This document shows, in pieces, positions 17,299 to 26,796 of a DNA stretch of 53,828 bases (position 1 is its first letter; every line of letters starts with the position of its first letter). Under the pieces are notes generated by a model. It saw only the letters and a list, made by a program, of their open reading frames with translations, was not told where the DNA came from and ran no database searches. Location: NCBI GenBank assembly GCA_044348005.1, contig JBIKTR010000011.1:1-53828 (forward strand), read 5' to 3'. This DNA is from JAJTHC01 sp044348005 (GTDB taxonomy: Bacteria > Cyanobacteriota > Vampirovibrionia > Vampirovibrionales > JAJTHC01). The translations under genes were made by a program, and so were the position numbers.

Positions 17299-17829
17299 AT
17301 GTCGAATCATTCACACGATGCTCAACATCCCCTTAAGGCCATTGAACAGGCTGAAGGCAATGTCGTTTTAGAAGGCATTAAGGCGATTGCTCAAGGTTTT
17401 GCTACAGTCCTGAAGCACCACCCAAGAGAAGCCGTCACCCTTGAATACCCCGAAGTGATGCCTGAGTTAAGCGATCGCTTTCACGGGCGCTTAAGCCTTT
17501 TGTCTAAATCAGATGACACCGACTTATGTATCGGGTGTCAAGCGTGTGCGAGGGTCTGCCCTTGTGATGATCTCATTCAAATCGATATGCATCGCGATGA
17601 CGACAAAAAGCCTGTGGTCACCCGATTTACCATTGATATGGGGCGCTGTATTTTCTGCGGAAATTGTACCGAAGTCTGCCCCGTGGATTGCATTAAAATG
17701 TTGAGTGATTTTGAGCTTGCGGATTACAGTCGCGAAGCCCTTGTCTTAGACAAAAAAGATCTCACCCTCAGTGGGAAGGAATCCGATGAATGGCGTGCCA
17801 AGCGTGGCTATGCGCCTACCGTATTATAG
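17299..17829 (+). CDS. nuoI: NADH-quinone oxidoreductase subunit I
   Basis: The 176-residue ferredoxin-like subunit carries two [4Fe-4S] clusters (N6a and N6b). Ligands are Cys77, 80, 83 and 87 in CIGCQACARVCP, and Cys117, 120, 123 and 127 in CIFCGNCTEVCP. An extra Cys89 follows the first motif. It passes electrons to NuoB. Because NuoEFG are absent from the operon, this or a partner must accept electrons from a donor other than the usual NADH module. Confidence 0.96.
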   Translation: MSNHSHDAQHPLKAIEQAEGNVVLEGIKAIAQGFATVLKHHPREAVTLEYPEVMPELSDRFHGRLSLLSKSDDTDLCIGCQACARVCPCDDLIQIDMHRDDDKKPVVTRFTIDMGRCIFCGNCTEVCPVDCIKMLSDFELADYSREALVLDKKDLTLSGKESDEWRAKRGYAPTVL

Positions 17830-17874
17830 GATTTTAGCGTCCTGTGTTAGCCTGTTTAGATTGGAGCGTATCAC

Positions 17875-18543
17875 TTGTTTGAATCTACCTTATTTTGGAT
17901 TTTTGCAACCGTTGCTGTAGTCGCCGCCTTGGGCGTCGTCTTGGCTCCTAGTGTGTTGTATAGCGCCTTGTGTTTGATTGTGGTCTTCTTTTCAATAGCG
18001 GCTTTTTTCTTGCTTAATAACGCTGATTTTTTGGCCACTGCTCAAGTGTTGGTTTATGGAGTGGGTCTTACCATCGTGATGCTGTTTGGTATTATGTTTA
18101 CGGGGGACACCCCTTTAAGCGCACGGGCAGGTCGATTGGGACGCTTACTCATCGCAAGCATCAGTTCAGTCGCCTTATTTGCGCTTCTGTTCATCAATTT
18201 TTTAGGCTTTAATATCAAACAACTTCCAGCCTCTGCTCAATGGATTAGAGAATTACACGAGCAAGGCAGTACGTTGGCGATTGGTCAATTGATTTTTGGC
18301 AAGTATGTCCTTCCCTTTGAAGTGGCGTCTATTTTGTTGTTAGGGGCGATGATTGGGGCCATTATGCTTTCCAAAAAAACGTTTACGTCCCAAGAACCGG
18401 GCCTTACGTTTTCTATTAAAGAAGGCCGTTTAAAACCTCAATTAACGGCCGAATGGCGTAAGGATGTTGGTTTTCTAGATGTTGAAGACCCTAAAGAACA
18501 CGTTGCTGCTTGCCCTGATCTTAAAAAGGAATGTTCATTATGA
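17875..18543 (+). CDS. nuoJ: NADH-quinone oxidoreductase subunit J
   Basis: The 222-residue membrane subunit has five helices and the conserved NADFLATAQVLVYGVGLTIV segment containing the pi-bulge helix used in coupling. The start is a TTG preceded by GGAG. The C-terminal 50 residues are a hydrophilic extension. Its stop overlaps the nuoK ATG in ATGA. Confidence 0.94.
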   Translation: MFESTLFWIFATVAVVAALGVVLAPSVLYSALCLIVVFFSIAAFFLLNNADFLATAQVLVYGVGLTIVMLFGIMFTGDTPLSARAGRLGRLLIASISSVALFALLFINFLGFNIKQLPASAQWIRELHEQGSTLAIGQLIFGKYVLPFEVASILLLGAMIGAIMLSKKTFTSQEPGLTFSIKEGRLKPQLTAEWRKDVGFLDVEDPKEHVAACPDLKKECSL

Positions 18544-18887
18544 TGAGTGCTGAAGTTGCCGAAGTGGCTACTGTAGCGGGATTAACAGTTCACCATTACT
18601 TGGGTGTGGCCACCATTTTGTTTGGATTAGGCTTTGCAGGTGTGGTGAGTTCACGCCACTTGATTCGCACCCTAATGTGTGTTGAATTGATGCTGAATGC
18701 CGTGAATGTGGTGTTTGTGGCCATCAATAATCATGTCAATCCAAGCGATTTGTCAGGTCAAGTGTTTGCCATCTTTATTTTAACGATTTCTGCTGCGGAA
18801 GCGGCTGTGGGACTGGCGATTGTCCTTGCATTGTTTAAAAATACGGCAAGCGTTGATGTTGAAGAGTTTACACGTTTAAAAGGCTAG
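18540..18887 (+). CDS. nuoK: NADH-quinone oxidoreductase subunit K
   Basis: The 115-residue, three-helix subunit shows RHLIRTLMCVELMLNAVN, with the conserved intramembrane Glu, and ILTISAAEAAVGLAIVLALF with the second one. The start at 18540 overlaps the nuoJ stop codon and follows AAAAAGGA. The frame is open from 18531. Confidence 0.96.
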   Translation: MMSAEVAEVATVAGLTVHHYLGVATILFGLGFAGVVSSRHLIRTLMCVELMLNAVNVVFVAINNHVNPSDLSGQVFAIFILTISAAEAAVGLAIVLALFKNTASVDVEEFTRLKG

Positions 18888-18956
18888 TGCTTTAATGATG
18901 ATTGCTGTAGTCAATAATAAAATCTAAAGAGATATATGAAGGAGTAGCCCCTCGCC

Positions 18957-20963
18957 ATGAATTGGTTTTCAGACTTTTTATTAAATAACTTGTGGCTTGT
19001 TCCACTGTATCCTTTGTTGGCGTTTTTAACGATCGTTGTGGGGCGGGCGGTTCAGGTGAGCTGTTCAAAAACAGGCGAAAAAAAAGCGTGGCTTCCTCAA
19101 CTTTTCGCCCCTATTTTAACCATGACGGCCACCAGTTTAGGCCTCGTTCATGCTATTTCAGCCATTCAATGGTTGTTTGCTCAACCCCATGAAGGGGTGG
19201 TGGCCATTGAACGGAACTGGACATGGCTTTCTGCGGGGAACTTGGAACTTAGAATCGGGACGTTGCTGGATGCCAATAGCGTCCTGATGTTGACGGTCGT
19301 GACGTTTGTGAGTCTATTGATTCAGTATTACACGCACGGGTACATGCGTCACGACAAAGGCTATGCCAAATTTTTTGGCTACTTGGCTTTATTTAACTTT
19401 AGTATGTTGGGCTTGGTGTTAGCCACTAATTTGCCTCAAATGTACATGTTTTGGGAATTGGTGGGTGTTTCAAGTTACTTATTGATTGGCTTTTGGTTCC
19501 ACAAGCCTGCAGCAGCCGCGGCTTCTATCAAGGCCTTTTTGGTGAATCGGGTCGGGGATTTCGGTTTTTTACTGGGCGTGCTTTTCCTTCTATTCTTTAG
19601 TTTGAATTGGTGGCAAGGCTATGTGGGTCTTCATCCAGAACAGGCCTTGTTGTCTTTTCAGGGGTTTGAATCGTTGGCAGGCTTTTTAAGTCAAAGCCTA
19701 CCCGCGTGGTTGGTGGGTACCATCGCGATCCTTATTTTTGCAGGGCCTATGGCCAAATCCGCTCAGTTTCCCTTGCACACTTGGTTGCCTGATGCCATGG
19801 AAGGCCCCACGCCCATTTCAGCCTTGATTCACGCGGCGACTATGGTTGCGGCAGGGGTGTATTTGATTGCACGAGTCTTTCCTATTATGAGTATTTCTCC
19901 CGAAATGGCCATGCCTTATATGATGTGGACGGGGGTCATTACTGCAGTGGTCGGCGCGATTATCGCCGTGTCTCAAACGGATATTAAAAAAGCCTTGGCG
20001 TACTCCACCATGTCTCAATTAGGCTTTATGGTTGCGGCCATGGGGCTTGGCGCTTACACGGCGGGGCTGTTTCACCTTTTTACCCATGCCTTTTTTAAGG
20101 CAATGCTCTTTCTGTGTTCCGGCAGTGTGATTCATGCGTGTGAAGATGAGCAAGACATGCGCCAAATGGGTGGTTTGTTTAAAAAACTTCCTGTTACAGG
20201 GGTCACTTACTTGATTGGAACTATTGCGATTTCAGGCTTGTTTTGGACGAGTGGCTTTTGGAGTAAAGATGAAATTTTAGCCACTGCTTTACATGAAAAC
20301 ACCTTGGTATATGCCATTTTAACAGCAACGGCGGGATTAACCGCTTTCTATATGTTCCGTACCTTTTTTATGACGTTTTTAGGCGACTATCGCGGGAAAG
20401 CGCATGTTCACCATGAAGATGCCGTGATGACCTTACCTTTGCAGATTTTAGCGATTCCTTCTATCTTGATTGGCTTAGTGCTATCAGGCTTTGTCGGTCT
20501 ACCTGCCTTTGGGGATTACATTACCTATAGCTTACAAAATGCCCCAGAACATCACCCCCACACGTTGGGGGAAGCCATGTTTAATCAAGTGGGGAATATC
20601 TCCCAACTCGTGGCGCTGGTAGGGGTGGGTCTTTCAAGTGTGTTTTACTATTTTAAAATTTTAAAAACCGATGGCCTCAAAAAGGCCTTGGCTCCCTTGT
20701 ATCACTTGTCACACAATAAGTTTTATATGGATGATATCTACGACGGTATTGTTGAAGGGATTGTACTACTTCAATCCCAACTCAATGCGGGTTTTGACAA
20801 GTATGTGATTGACGGTTTCGTTAATTTAGTTGGAACCCTTACCTTATTGCTGGGTAAATGGGTGACTCGACTTAACAGCGGACGCCTTCAAACCTACGTC
20901 GCCACCATTGGGTTTGGCGTGGTGGGGGTGTGGCTCCTGTATCAGTGGATGTTTAAAGGCTAG
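18957..20963 (+). CDS. nuoL: NADH-quinone oxidoreductase subunit L
   Basis: The 668-residue antiporter-like proton pump subunit has about 16 helices. Key signatures are FWELVGVSSYLLIGFW, the AKSAQFPLHTWLPDAMEGPT block, SALIHAATMVAAGVYL and AYSTMSQLGFM. The C-terminus contains the lateral helix and last transmembrane segment, so it is full length. An AAGGAG lies 12 bases before the ATG. Confidence 0.98.
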   Translation: MNWFSDFLLNNLWLVPLYPLLAFLTIVVGRAVQVSCSKTGEKKAWLPQLFAPILTMTATSLGLVHAISAIQWLFAQPHEGVVAIERNWTWLSAGNLELRIGTLLDANSVLMLTVVTFVSLLIQYYTHGYMRHDKGYAKFFGYLALFNFSMLGLVLATNLPQMYMFWELVGVSSYLLIGFWFHKPAAAAASIKAFLVNRVGDFGFLLGVLFLLFFSLNWWQGYVGLHPEQALLSFQGFESLAGFLSQSLPAWLVGTIAILIFAGPMAKSAQFPLHTWLPDAMEGPTPISALIHAATMVAAGVYLIARVFPIMSISPEMAMPYMMWTGVITAVVGAIIAVSQTDIKKALAYSTMSQLGFMVAAMGLGAYTAGLFHLFTHAFFKAMLFLCSGSVIHACEDEQDMRQMGGLFKKLPVTGVTYLIGTIAISGLFWTSGFWSKDEILATALHENTLVYAILTATAGLTAFYMFRTFFMTFLGDYRGKAHVHHEDAVMTLPLQILAIPSILIGLVLSGFVGLPAFGDYITYSLQNAPEHHPHTLGEAMFNQVGNISQLVALVGVGLSSVFYYFKILKTDGLKKALAPLYHLSHNKFYMDDIYDGIVEGIVLLQSQLNAGFDKYVIDGFVNLVGTLTLLLGKWVTRLNSGRLQTYVATIGFGVVGVWLLYQWMFKG

Positions 20964-20975
20964 GAATTCCAAGAC

Positions 20976-22586
20976 ATGAACAACTTACTTCCTCTTATTG
21001 TGGGCTTTCCCTTTATAGTGGCTGGGGTCTTCCCCTTCCTCTCAAAAACAGACGATGCTTCAACGCAAAAGGCGCATCATCGACTGGCGTTGGGATCTTC
21101 CTTGGTGTTGTTACTTTTAACAGGCTTGTTGGCTTTTTCACCTGAAGCCCAAACGGCTTCGTTTAACTTGCCTTGGTTGCCTGCGTTGGGAATTAATTTT
21201 AGTCTCGGGACAGATGGCATTTCAAGCACGCTTGCGATGCTTACCAGTGTGCTGATGGTGTTGGCCACAGGGGCAAGTATTTCTACCATTGAAAAGCGAT
21301 TACCCCTATATTACAGCTTGCTTTTTGTCTTAATTGGCTCAGTGTTAGGGGTGTTTTTGTCTCGTGATTTGTTCTTATTCTTTTTGTTTTTCGAACTCGA
21401 ACTGATTCCGATGTATCTGCTTATCAGCACGTGGGGTGGGCCACGTCGAGAGTATGCGGCGATGAAATTTGTGCTATACACCTTGTTTGGTTCGGTCTTT
21501 TTACTGGCGAGTATTATGGGATTGGCGTATTTTAGTCAAAGCTATCATTTGCCGACTGAAACACTTTTTAGCTTCACGCAACTTGGGGCGTTGGCTCAAT
21601 CTGGTTACATTCCTCCTGCCTTTCAATTGCTTTTATTTGTGGGATTTTTCATCGCCTTTGCCGTGAAATTGCCGATTGTGCCTCTTCACACGTGGTTGCC
21701 AGATGCTCACGTGGAAGCCCCGACCCCCATTTCTATGTTGCTTGCGGGTATTTTGCTAAAAATGGGGGCTTATGGCCTTTTGCGTTTTGGTTTTGATTGG
21801 TTCCCTGTGGCGGCTCAAGCATTGGCACCCTATATCGGCGTGCTAGCCTTTGTAAACATTGTTTATACAGCCCGTATTGCTCTAGTCCAAAAAGATATGA
21901 AAAAGCTGATTGCCTATTCATCGGTCAGCCACATGGGATTCATCCTACTGGCGTTGGTGGCCATGAACCAAATCGGGGCCATGGCGGCTGTCTTTATTAT
22001 GGTGTCTCATGGTTTAGTGAGTGCCGCCTTGTTCTTAGGAGTGGGGACGTTGTATCGCCAAACCCATAGCAGAGAGATTGATCTACATGGTGGAGTTGCT
22101 CAAAAAGCGCCTTTTCTGTTCTATACGTTTTTGTTGATGTCTCTGGCGAGTTTAGGTCTTCCCCTTCTGATTAGCTTTGCAGGGGAAACACTGGCGTTGT
22201 ATGGGGCCTTTATTTCTCAAAGTTTTAGAGCCATACCCCTTGGTTTTGTTACGTTGCCAATTAACATTCAGTGGATTACGGGATTGTCCACTTTAGGGGT
22301 CGTCTTAGGGGCGGCTTACTCGTTGTGGCTGGTTAAACGGGTCTTTTTTGGAGCCGTTTCCCCCGCTTGTGAAACGCTTGAAGATGCTAAAACCAATGAA
22401 GTTTGGGTGTTAAGCACACTGGCGGTTTTGGTTTTGGTGCTGGGCTTTAAACCTCAGTTACTCACGAATCGGTTTGAAAGTAGCACGCAAGCCATAGGCA
22501 AACGTTTTGAACAAGTCTTGGTTCAACGGGATCAAGCAATTTTACAGCAATTAAAAGGGGGGCTGTCTCAAAATGAGGGTTCGTAA
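20976..22586 (+). CDS. nuoM: NADH-quinone oxidoreductase subunit M
   Basis: The 536-residue antiporter-like proton pump subunit carries FFLFFELELIPMYLLI, KLPIVPLHTWLPDAHVEAPT, SMLLAGILLKMGAYG and AYSSVSHMGFI. It has about 14 helices and starts 12 bases after nuoL. Confidence 0.98.
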   Translation: MNNLLPLIVGFPFIVAGVFPFLSKTDDASTQKAHHRLALGSSLVLLLLTGLLAFSPEAQTASFNLPWLPALGINFSLGTDGISSTLAMLTSVLMVLATGASISTIEKRLPLYYSLLFVLIGSVLGVFLSRDLFLFFLFFELELIPMYLLISTWGGPRREYAAMKFVLYTLFGSVFLLASIMGLAYFSQSYHLPTETLFSFTQLGALAQSGYIPPAFQLLLFVGFFIAFAVKLPIVPLHTWLPDAHVEAPTPISMLLAGILLKMGAYGLLRFGFDWFPVAAQALAPYIGVLAFVNIVYTARIALVQKDMKKLIAYSSVSHMGFILLALVAMNQIGAMAAVFIMVSHGLVSAALFLGVGTLYRQTHSREIDLHGGVAQKAPFLFYTFLLMSLASLGLPLLISFAGETLALYGAFISQSFRAIPLGFVTLPINIQWITGLSTLGVVLGAAYSLWLVKRVFFGAVSPACETLEDAKTNEVWVLSTLAVLVLVLGFKPQLLTNRFESSTQAIGKRFEQVLVQRDQAILQQLKGGLSQNEGS

Positions 22587-22646
22587 GCAAACTCCTCTAT
22601 GGGCCAGTCGCTCAGAACAACGCAACTAGTAAAAAAGGATTTCATA

Positions 22647-24224
22647 ATGATGCTTGAGGCCGTTTCCAATACCTTAATTCAAAGTAGTTTTGGTCAATTT
22701 ATGTATAATCAAAACCTTGCCTTTTTGGCGCCCGAACTTGTAATTAGCGTAACCTTGTTAATGACGTTTGCTCTTTGCTTGGCTAAAACGCAGGTGGATC
22801 AAGCCAAGAGTTGGGGCATTGCCTTATTGGGTAGCGTGGTTGCCCTCATTTCCATTGTAATGCACTACCAGTTATTTTATACGGTTCAAGGGAATGCCTC
22901 TCAACAGGTGATGTTTGGCATGTTTGAAGCGGACTTACTTTCGGTGGTGGCTCGTTTTATTTTAACGCTAGGCTTTATTTTGATTTTACATCTAAGCAAG
23001 CGTTATGTGGAAACCCGATTGCCTTCTCAAACGGGTGAGTTTTATACCTTGTTACTGACGGCGTTTTTAGGGGCGTTGCTTCTGGCTGGGGCAAACGACA
23101 TGATTATGGCCTTTGTGGCCTTGGAAACGTTGGGAATTAGTGCTTATATTTTAACGGGCTACTTGAGAAACAACCTCAAAAGTACGGAAGCTTCACTTAA
23201 GTATCTCGTCTATGGCGGATGCAGTTCCGCGGTTCTGCTGTTTGGCTTGGCACTTATTTATGGTCTTTCGGGTGGAACCACCAGTTTTGAAGCCCTACCC
23301 CAAGCATTGATCCAGTCGACTGAGTTGGGGGCTTGGGCGTCGCTTGCTCTTGTGCTTATTTTAGCAGGGATTGGCTTTAAGGTTTCTGCCGCCCCCTTTC
23401 ATACATGGACGCCCGATGTGTATCAAGGGTCTCCCACCCCGATTACGGCCTTTTTGTCCGTGATTTCAAAATTGGCCGCGTTCATTTTTGCCATTCGTTT
23501 GCTGACGCCTTTTGCCAGTGTGGGGGGTGAAAATGTCGGACTGCTGATTGGCATTTTGGCCGTTCTTTCAATGGTGGTGGGTAATGTGGCGGCCTTGAAG
23601 CAGACGAATCTCAAGCGGTTATTGGGTTATTCCACGATTGCTCATGCGGGTTACATGTTGGTAGGGCTTGCGGCGTTGACTCAAAATAGCTTAGGGGCCT
23701 TGCTTTTTTATCTGGCTACGTATGTGTTTATGAATACAGGGGCCTTTGCCAGTGTGATGATCGGGGAGGAACTCTTGGCGTCTGAAGAAACGAGTGCTTA
23801 TGCGGGCTTGGTTAAAGCAAAGCCTTGGTTTGTTTTTGCCTTTAGCATCTTTTTATTAGGCTTGGCGGGGATTCCTATTACAGCAGGCTTTTTTGCCAAA
23901 TTTTTCTTATTTCAATCGGTTGTTTTGAGTGATTTAGGCCACTTGGGGGTGATTATTATTGCCCTATTGGCCAGTACGGTTTCACTCTATTACTACCTCA
24001 ACATTATTAAAGTGATGGTCATTGCCGAGCCTTCAGAACAAGTCCAGCGGCTGATGGGTGAAGGAGCAAGTGGATCCTGTCATTTGAGTAAGACTTTAAC
24101 CCTGGCCACCGTCATTTGCTTGATCTTGACGCTTGGGCTAGGGATTGTGGGGCAAAGCGGTTTGCTGATTTCTGAAGCCGCGATGAACGAACATGGTGTA
24201 ACGGTGACTCAAAACGTACGCTAG
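22647..24224 (+). CDS. nuoN: NADH-quinone oxidoreductase subunit N
   Basis: The 525-residue antiporter-like subunit shows ALETLGISAYILTGYLRNN, KSTEASLKYLVYGGCSSAV, KVSAAPFHTWTPDVYQGSPT and GYSTIAHAGYML. The frame is open from 22599. The ATG at 22647 is preferred because AAAAAAGGA stands 7 bases before it. It is the last gene of the operon, followed by a strong terminator. Confidence 0.97.
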   Translation: MMLEAVSNTLIQSSFGQFMYNQNLAFLAPELVISVTLLMTFALCLAKTQVDQAKSWGIALLGSVVALISIVMHYQLFYTVQGNASQQVMFGMFEADLLSVVARFILTLGFILILHLSKRYVETRLPSQTGEFYTLLLTAFLGALLLAGANDMIMAFVALETLGISAYILTGYLRNNLKSTEASLKYLVYGGCSSAVLLFGLALIYGLSGGTTSFEALPQALIQSTELGAWASLALVLILAGIGFKVSAAPFHTWTPDVYQGSPTPITAFLSVISKLAAFIFAIRLLTPFASVGGENVGLLIGILAVLSMVVGNVAALKQTNLKRLLGYSTIAHAGYMLVGLAALTQNSLGALLFYLATYVFMNTGAFASVMIGEELLASEETSAYAGLVKAKPWFVFAFSIFLLGLAGIPITAGFFAKFFLFQSVVLSDLGHLGVIIIALLASTVSLYYYLNIIKVMVIAEPSEQVQRLMGEGASGSCHLSKTLTLATVICLILTLGLGIVGQSGLLISEAAMNEHGVTVTQNVR

Positions 24225-24278
24225 ATTCGTTGGTAGGCTTTGCATTTTTCAGCCTTGTTCAACGACGCTTAAACGCTT

Positions 24279-24317
24279 AAAAAAGCCTTTACATTTTTTA
24301 AATGTGGAGGCTTTTTT
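24279..24317 (+). terminator. Rho-independent terminator of the nuo operon
   Basis: AAAAAAGCCT pairs with AGGCTTTTTT, and inside it ACATTT pairs with AAATGT. The result is a long two-part stem with a terminal T-run. Confidence 0.93.
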
Positions 24318-24355
24318 GTTTATAATACAATGAAGGAACACTGTCGGAGACTATA

Positions 24356-24385
24356 TATAACGCATAAAGATATAACGCATAAAGG
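24356..24385 (+). repeat. 15-bp tandem duplication before def
   Basis: TATAACGCATAAAGA is repeated directly with one change in the last base. The second copy supplies the AAAGGA ribosome site of def. The first copy holds a near version of it. Confidence 0.75.
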
Positions 24386-24395
24386 ATTCCTTTCC

Positions 24396-24983
24396 ATGAG
24401 CAAACTCAATGTCGTCAAATACGGACACCCCGTCTTACGCACTCCTGCTAAACGCGTGCTTAAAGTATCCGCCAAAATTCAGAAGCTGGTGTTTGACATG
24501 ATGGAAACCATGTATGCCAACAATGGGTGTGGATTAGCGGCGCCTCAGGTGGGAGAAAGCCTTTCTATTTTTGTGTTGGACTGTTCCAGTGAAGCCCAAA
24601 AATATCCGCCCATGGTATTTATCAACCCTAAAATCGTTAAAAGCAAAGGGGCCTGTAAAAGCCATGAAGGATGCTTGAGTTTCCCCGAGGTCTTTGTGGA
24701 TGTGAAGCGTCATGCGGAACTGACCATTCGCTATCAAGATCTCAAGGGACGCCAGCAAGAAATGAGCGTGAATGTCAAAGAAGACCCCCTGTTGTGTCGA
24801 GCCATTCAACATGAAATGGATCACCTCAACGGGATTCTATTTATTGATTACGTTATTGACTATTATGGGACCGATGCGATTTTGCGTCAAAAGGGGCTTC
24901 CCCCGATCGAAAAAGCTAAACTACAAGACACCACGGCCTTAGATGCACTGTTAGATTTTAATACCGCAGAAGCCATTAAATAG
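24396..24983 (+). CDS. def: Peptide deformylase
   Basis: The 195-residue metalloprotease removes the N-formyl group from new proteins. All three motifs are intact: GCGLAAPQVG at 44-53, EGCLSFP at 91-97 with the metal-binding Cys, and HEMDH at 139-143 with both His ligands and the catalytic Glu. The frame is open from 24330, but the ATG at 24396 has AAAGGA at the right distance. No methionyl-tRNA formyltransferase gene lies next to it. Confidence 0.96.
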   Translation: MSKLNVVKYGHPVLRTPAKRVLKVSAKIQKLVFDMMETMYANNGCGLAAPQVGESLSIFVLDCSSEAQKYPPMVFINPKIVKSKGACKSHEGCLSFPEVFVDVKRHAELTIRYQDLKGRQQEMSVNVKEDPLLCRAIQHEMDHLNGILFIDYVIDYYGTDAILRQKGLPPIEKAKLQDTTALDALLDFNTAEAIK

Positions 24984-25017
24984 CCCATGGAGATTCGTTC
25001 TTATTGGGGTAGGCGTT

Positions 25018-26325
25018 TTATCTAAAAAGTTTTAAAATATCGTTGCCTAGCACAAAAAGCATCATGCCCATTAGAACAATAAAGCCTGACAGGTTCATCC
25101 AATGGCGGAAGGTGGGGGGAAAGGTACGTTTAAACAGCGCTTCATAACCGATATACACCAAGTAACTTCCATCTAGTGGGGGGAACGGCAATAGGTTCAT
25201 CACCGCTAAAATGATTGAAATAATAGAAGTCAGCCACAAACCACTTTGAATCCCCGTTTTTTCAATCAATTCTCCACCAAATCGAACGACGCCTACAGGA
25301 CCATCTAATAGATCAGGAGAAATCTGCCCTGTAAAGAGTTTGCCGAGCCCAACAAAGTTTTGCACCACCATATCCGTCAAGACAGACCCCGTTAAACGAA
25401 GATTGGTCCACACGTTTACAGGCACATTTTCTTGAAGGAGACCCAAGTAAATCCCTAATTTTCTCGATTCACCAAACGTAAGCGGGACTTGACGTGTGGC
25501 CTGTTGAACCAGTTGAGGGGTCTGCTCTAAATCCCCTTGAACCACATGAAAGGTGAGAGGTTCCCCTGTTTTACACCGATTCAAAAACGCGGGCAACGCT
25601 TGTGTGGGTTCACTATAAAAGCCTTCTAAACGGGAAGTTTTTCCTCCCCCGTTTTTTGCTGAAGAAGTCACACGAAGTAGGACATCGCCCACGTGTAAGC
25701 CTGCCGCTTGAGCGGGGGAGGTTTCATACCTTAATAACACGCGTTTTGGGTTGTTGGCAGGCGCAATATCAAATCGTTGATCCACTTGGTGGGCGAGAAA
25801 ACCACGGAATAAAAGAGCGGTTTCAAGGGGGGTGGCGGCTTCTAAGTAAAGGCGCTTACCTTGATCATAAAACGCCAAGCGACCGAGTGATTCGGGTTGT
25901 TTGACGACTTCTTTTTCAATCAAAACAGGGGCAAAGCCTGTAATTTGCAGTTGCGATTTCATGGCCCCCCATACCCCAAGTACGGTGAACATGAGTAGGA
26001 CGGCAATCACCGCATTGACGGCTATACCTGCCATGGCAATGGCGGCTTGGTTGAGCAACGGTTGATTTTCAAAGCGTTGAGGCGAATCCAGAGGCACCGT
26101 GCTGTCTTCATTATCATCAGGAAAACTGACATAGCCCCCTAGAGGCAGAATATGTAAGCACCACTTGATGCCCTTCCATTCTTTTTCAAGTAAGGTAGGG
26201 CCAAAGGGCAAACCCAAGCCAAAGCGCTCTACTTTCACGCCACATCGTTGAGCCACCACCATATGCCCGACTTCGTGCAAAATGACCAAGAGGCTGATTA
26301 AAAACAACATGATGAGATAAGACAT
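25018..26325 (-). CDS. RseP-like site-2 membrane metalloprotease (M50)
   Basis: The 435-residue inner-membrane protease has the zinc motif HEVGH at residues 17-21 in the first helix and the third ligand in PFPPLDG near residue 395. A PDZ-like region lies between about residues 195 and 260 (SPAQAAGLHVGDVLLRV). Four helices are predicted. The family cleaves anti-sigma factors or signal peptides within the membrane. The insert between helices is longer than usual, and no sigma factor or bam gene is adjacent. It converges on def with a 34-base gap. Confidence 0.88.
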   Translation of the reverse strand: MSYLIMLFLISLLVILHEVGHMVVAQRCGVKVERFGLGLPFGPTLLEKEWKGIKWCLHILPLGGYVSFPDDNEDSTVPLDSPQRFENQPLLNQAAIAMAGIAVNAVIAVLLMFTVLGVWGAMKSQLQITGFAPVLIEKEVVKQPESLGRLAFYDQGKRLYLEAATPLETALLFRGFLAHQVDQRFDIAPANNPKRVLLRYETSPAQAAGLHVGDVLLRVTSSAKNGGGKTSRLEGFYSEPTQALPAFLNRCKTGEPLTFHVVQGDLEQTPQLVQQATRQVPLTFGESRKLGIYLGLLQENVPVNVWTNLRLTGSVLTDMVVQNFVGLGKLFTGQISPDLLDGPVGVVRFGGELIEKTGIQSGLWLTSIISIILAVMNLLPFPPLDGSYLVYIGYEALFKRTFPPTFRHWMNLSGFIVLMGMMLFVLGNDILKLFR

Positions 26326-26397
26326 AAAGGGGCATCCTTCTGACGATGTTCCCTTATTGTAGACAAGCCAAGGTGAAAAGGCAAGGAGGGCTGTTCG

Positions 26398-26421
26398 CTA
26401 GGCAGAACACCTGTTGCCTAG
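26398..26421. repeat. Inverted repeat behind the recA operon
   Basis: CTAGGCA and TGCCTAG form a perfect 7-bp inverted repeat. It sits a few bases past the stop of the recA companion gene but has no T-run, so termination is only possible. Confidence 0.4.
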
Positions 26422-26425
26422 GGCC

Positions 26426-26791
26426 TTAAGTGAATGCATCCCTATGCGTTTCTAAAAAGCGTTGAATGCGGGCCCAATCTCCTAAACGTAAGTGAGAGGA
26501 TTGATAGTTTCCCAAGTGCCAAACGCCCTTTTCGTCTCGATGATTTAAGTAAACATCGCTTGCCAAGGGGGGTAATTCGTCTTTGGTGTTGAGGCTCCGT
26601 AAATTATAATCAAACCACGTTTGCCCGTCTTGGTAGAGGTCCCATTCATCTTCCAAATAAATTTCAAAGCCCGAAACAGTCGTGTTGAACCAGTTTCGGG
26701 CTTGATTAAGCCGCGTATAGAGATCTTCCGCGTCATTCAACAGAAAGGCTTGTAGGGTTTGTACCACTTGTTGGGCAGAAGAGGCGTCCAT
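26426..26791 (-). CDS. Unknown protein co-transcribed with recA
   Basis: The 121-residue acidic protein starts five bases after the recA stop, so it is almost certainly in the same transcript. It has no membrane segment and no resemblance to RecX, the usual recA neighbour. Aromatic residues cluster in the middle (YLEDEWDLYQDGQTWFDYNL) and near the end. I do not recognise the family. A role in DNA repair is only suggested by position. Confidence 0.7.
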   Translation of the reverse strand: MDASSAQQVVQTLQAFLLNDAEDLYTRLNQARNWFNTTVSGFEIYLEDEWDLYQDGQTWFDYNLRSLNTKDELPPLASDVYLNHRDEKGVWHLGNYQSSHLRLGDWARIQRFLETHRDAFT

Positions 26792-26796
26792 CGGGC

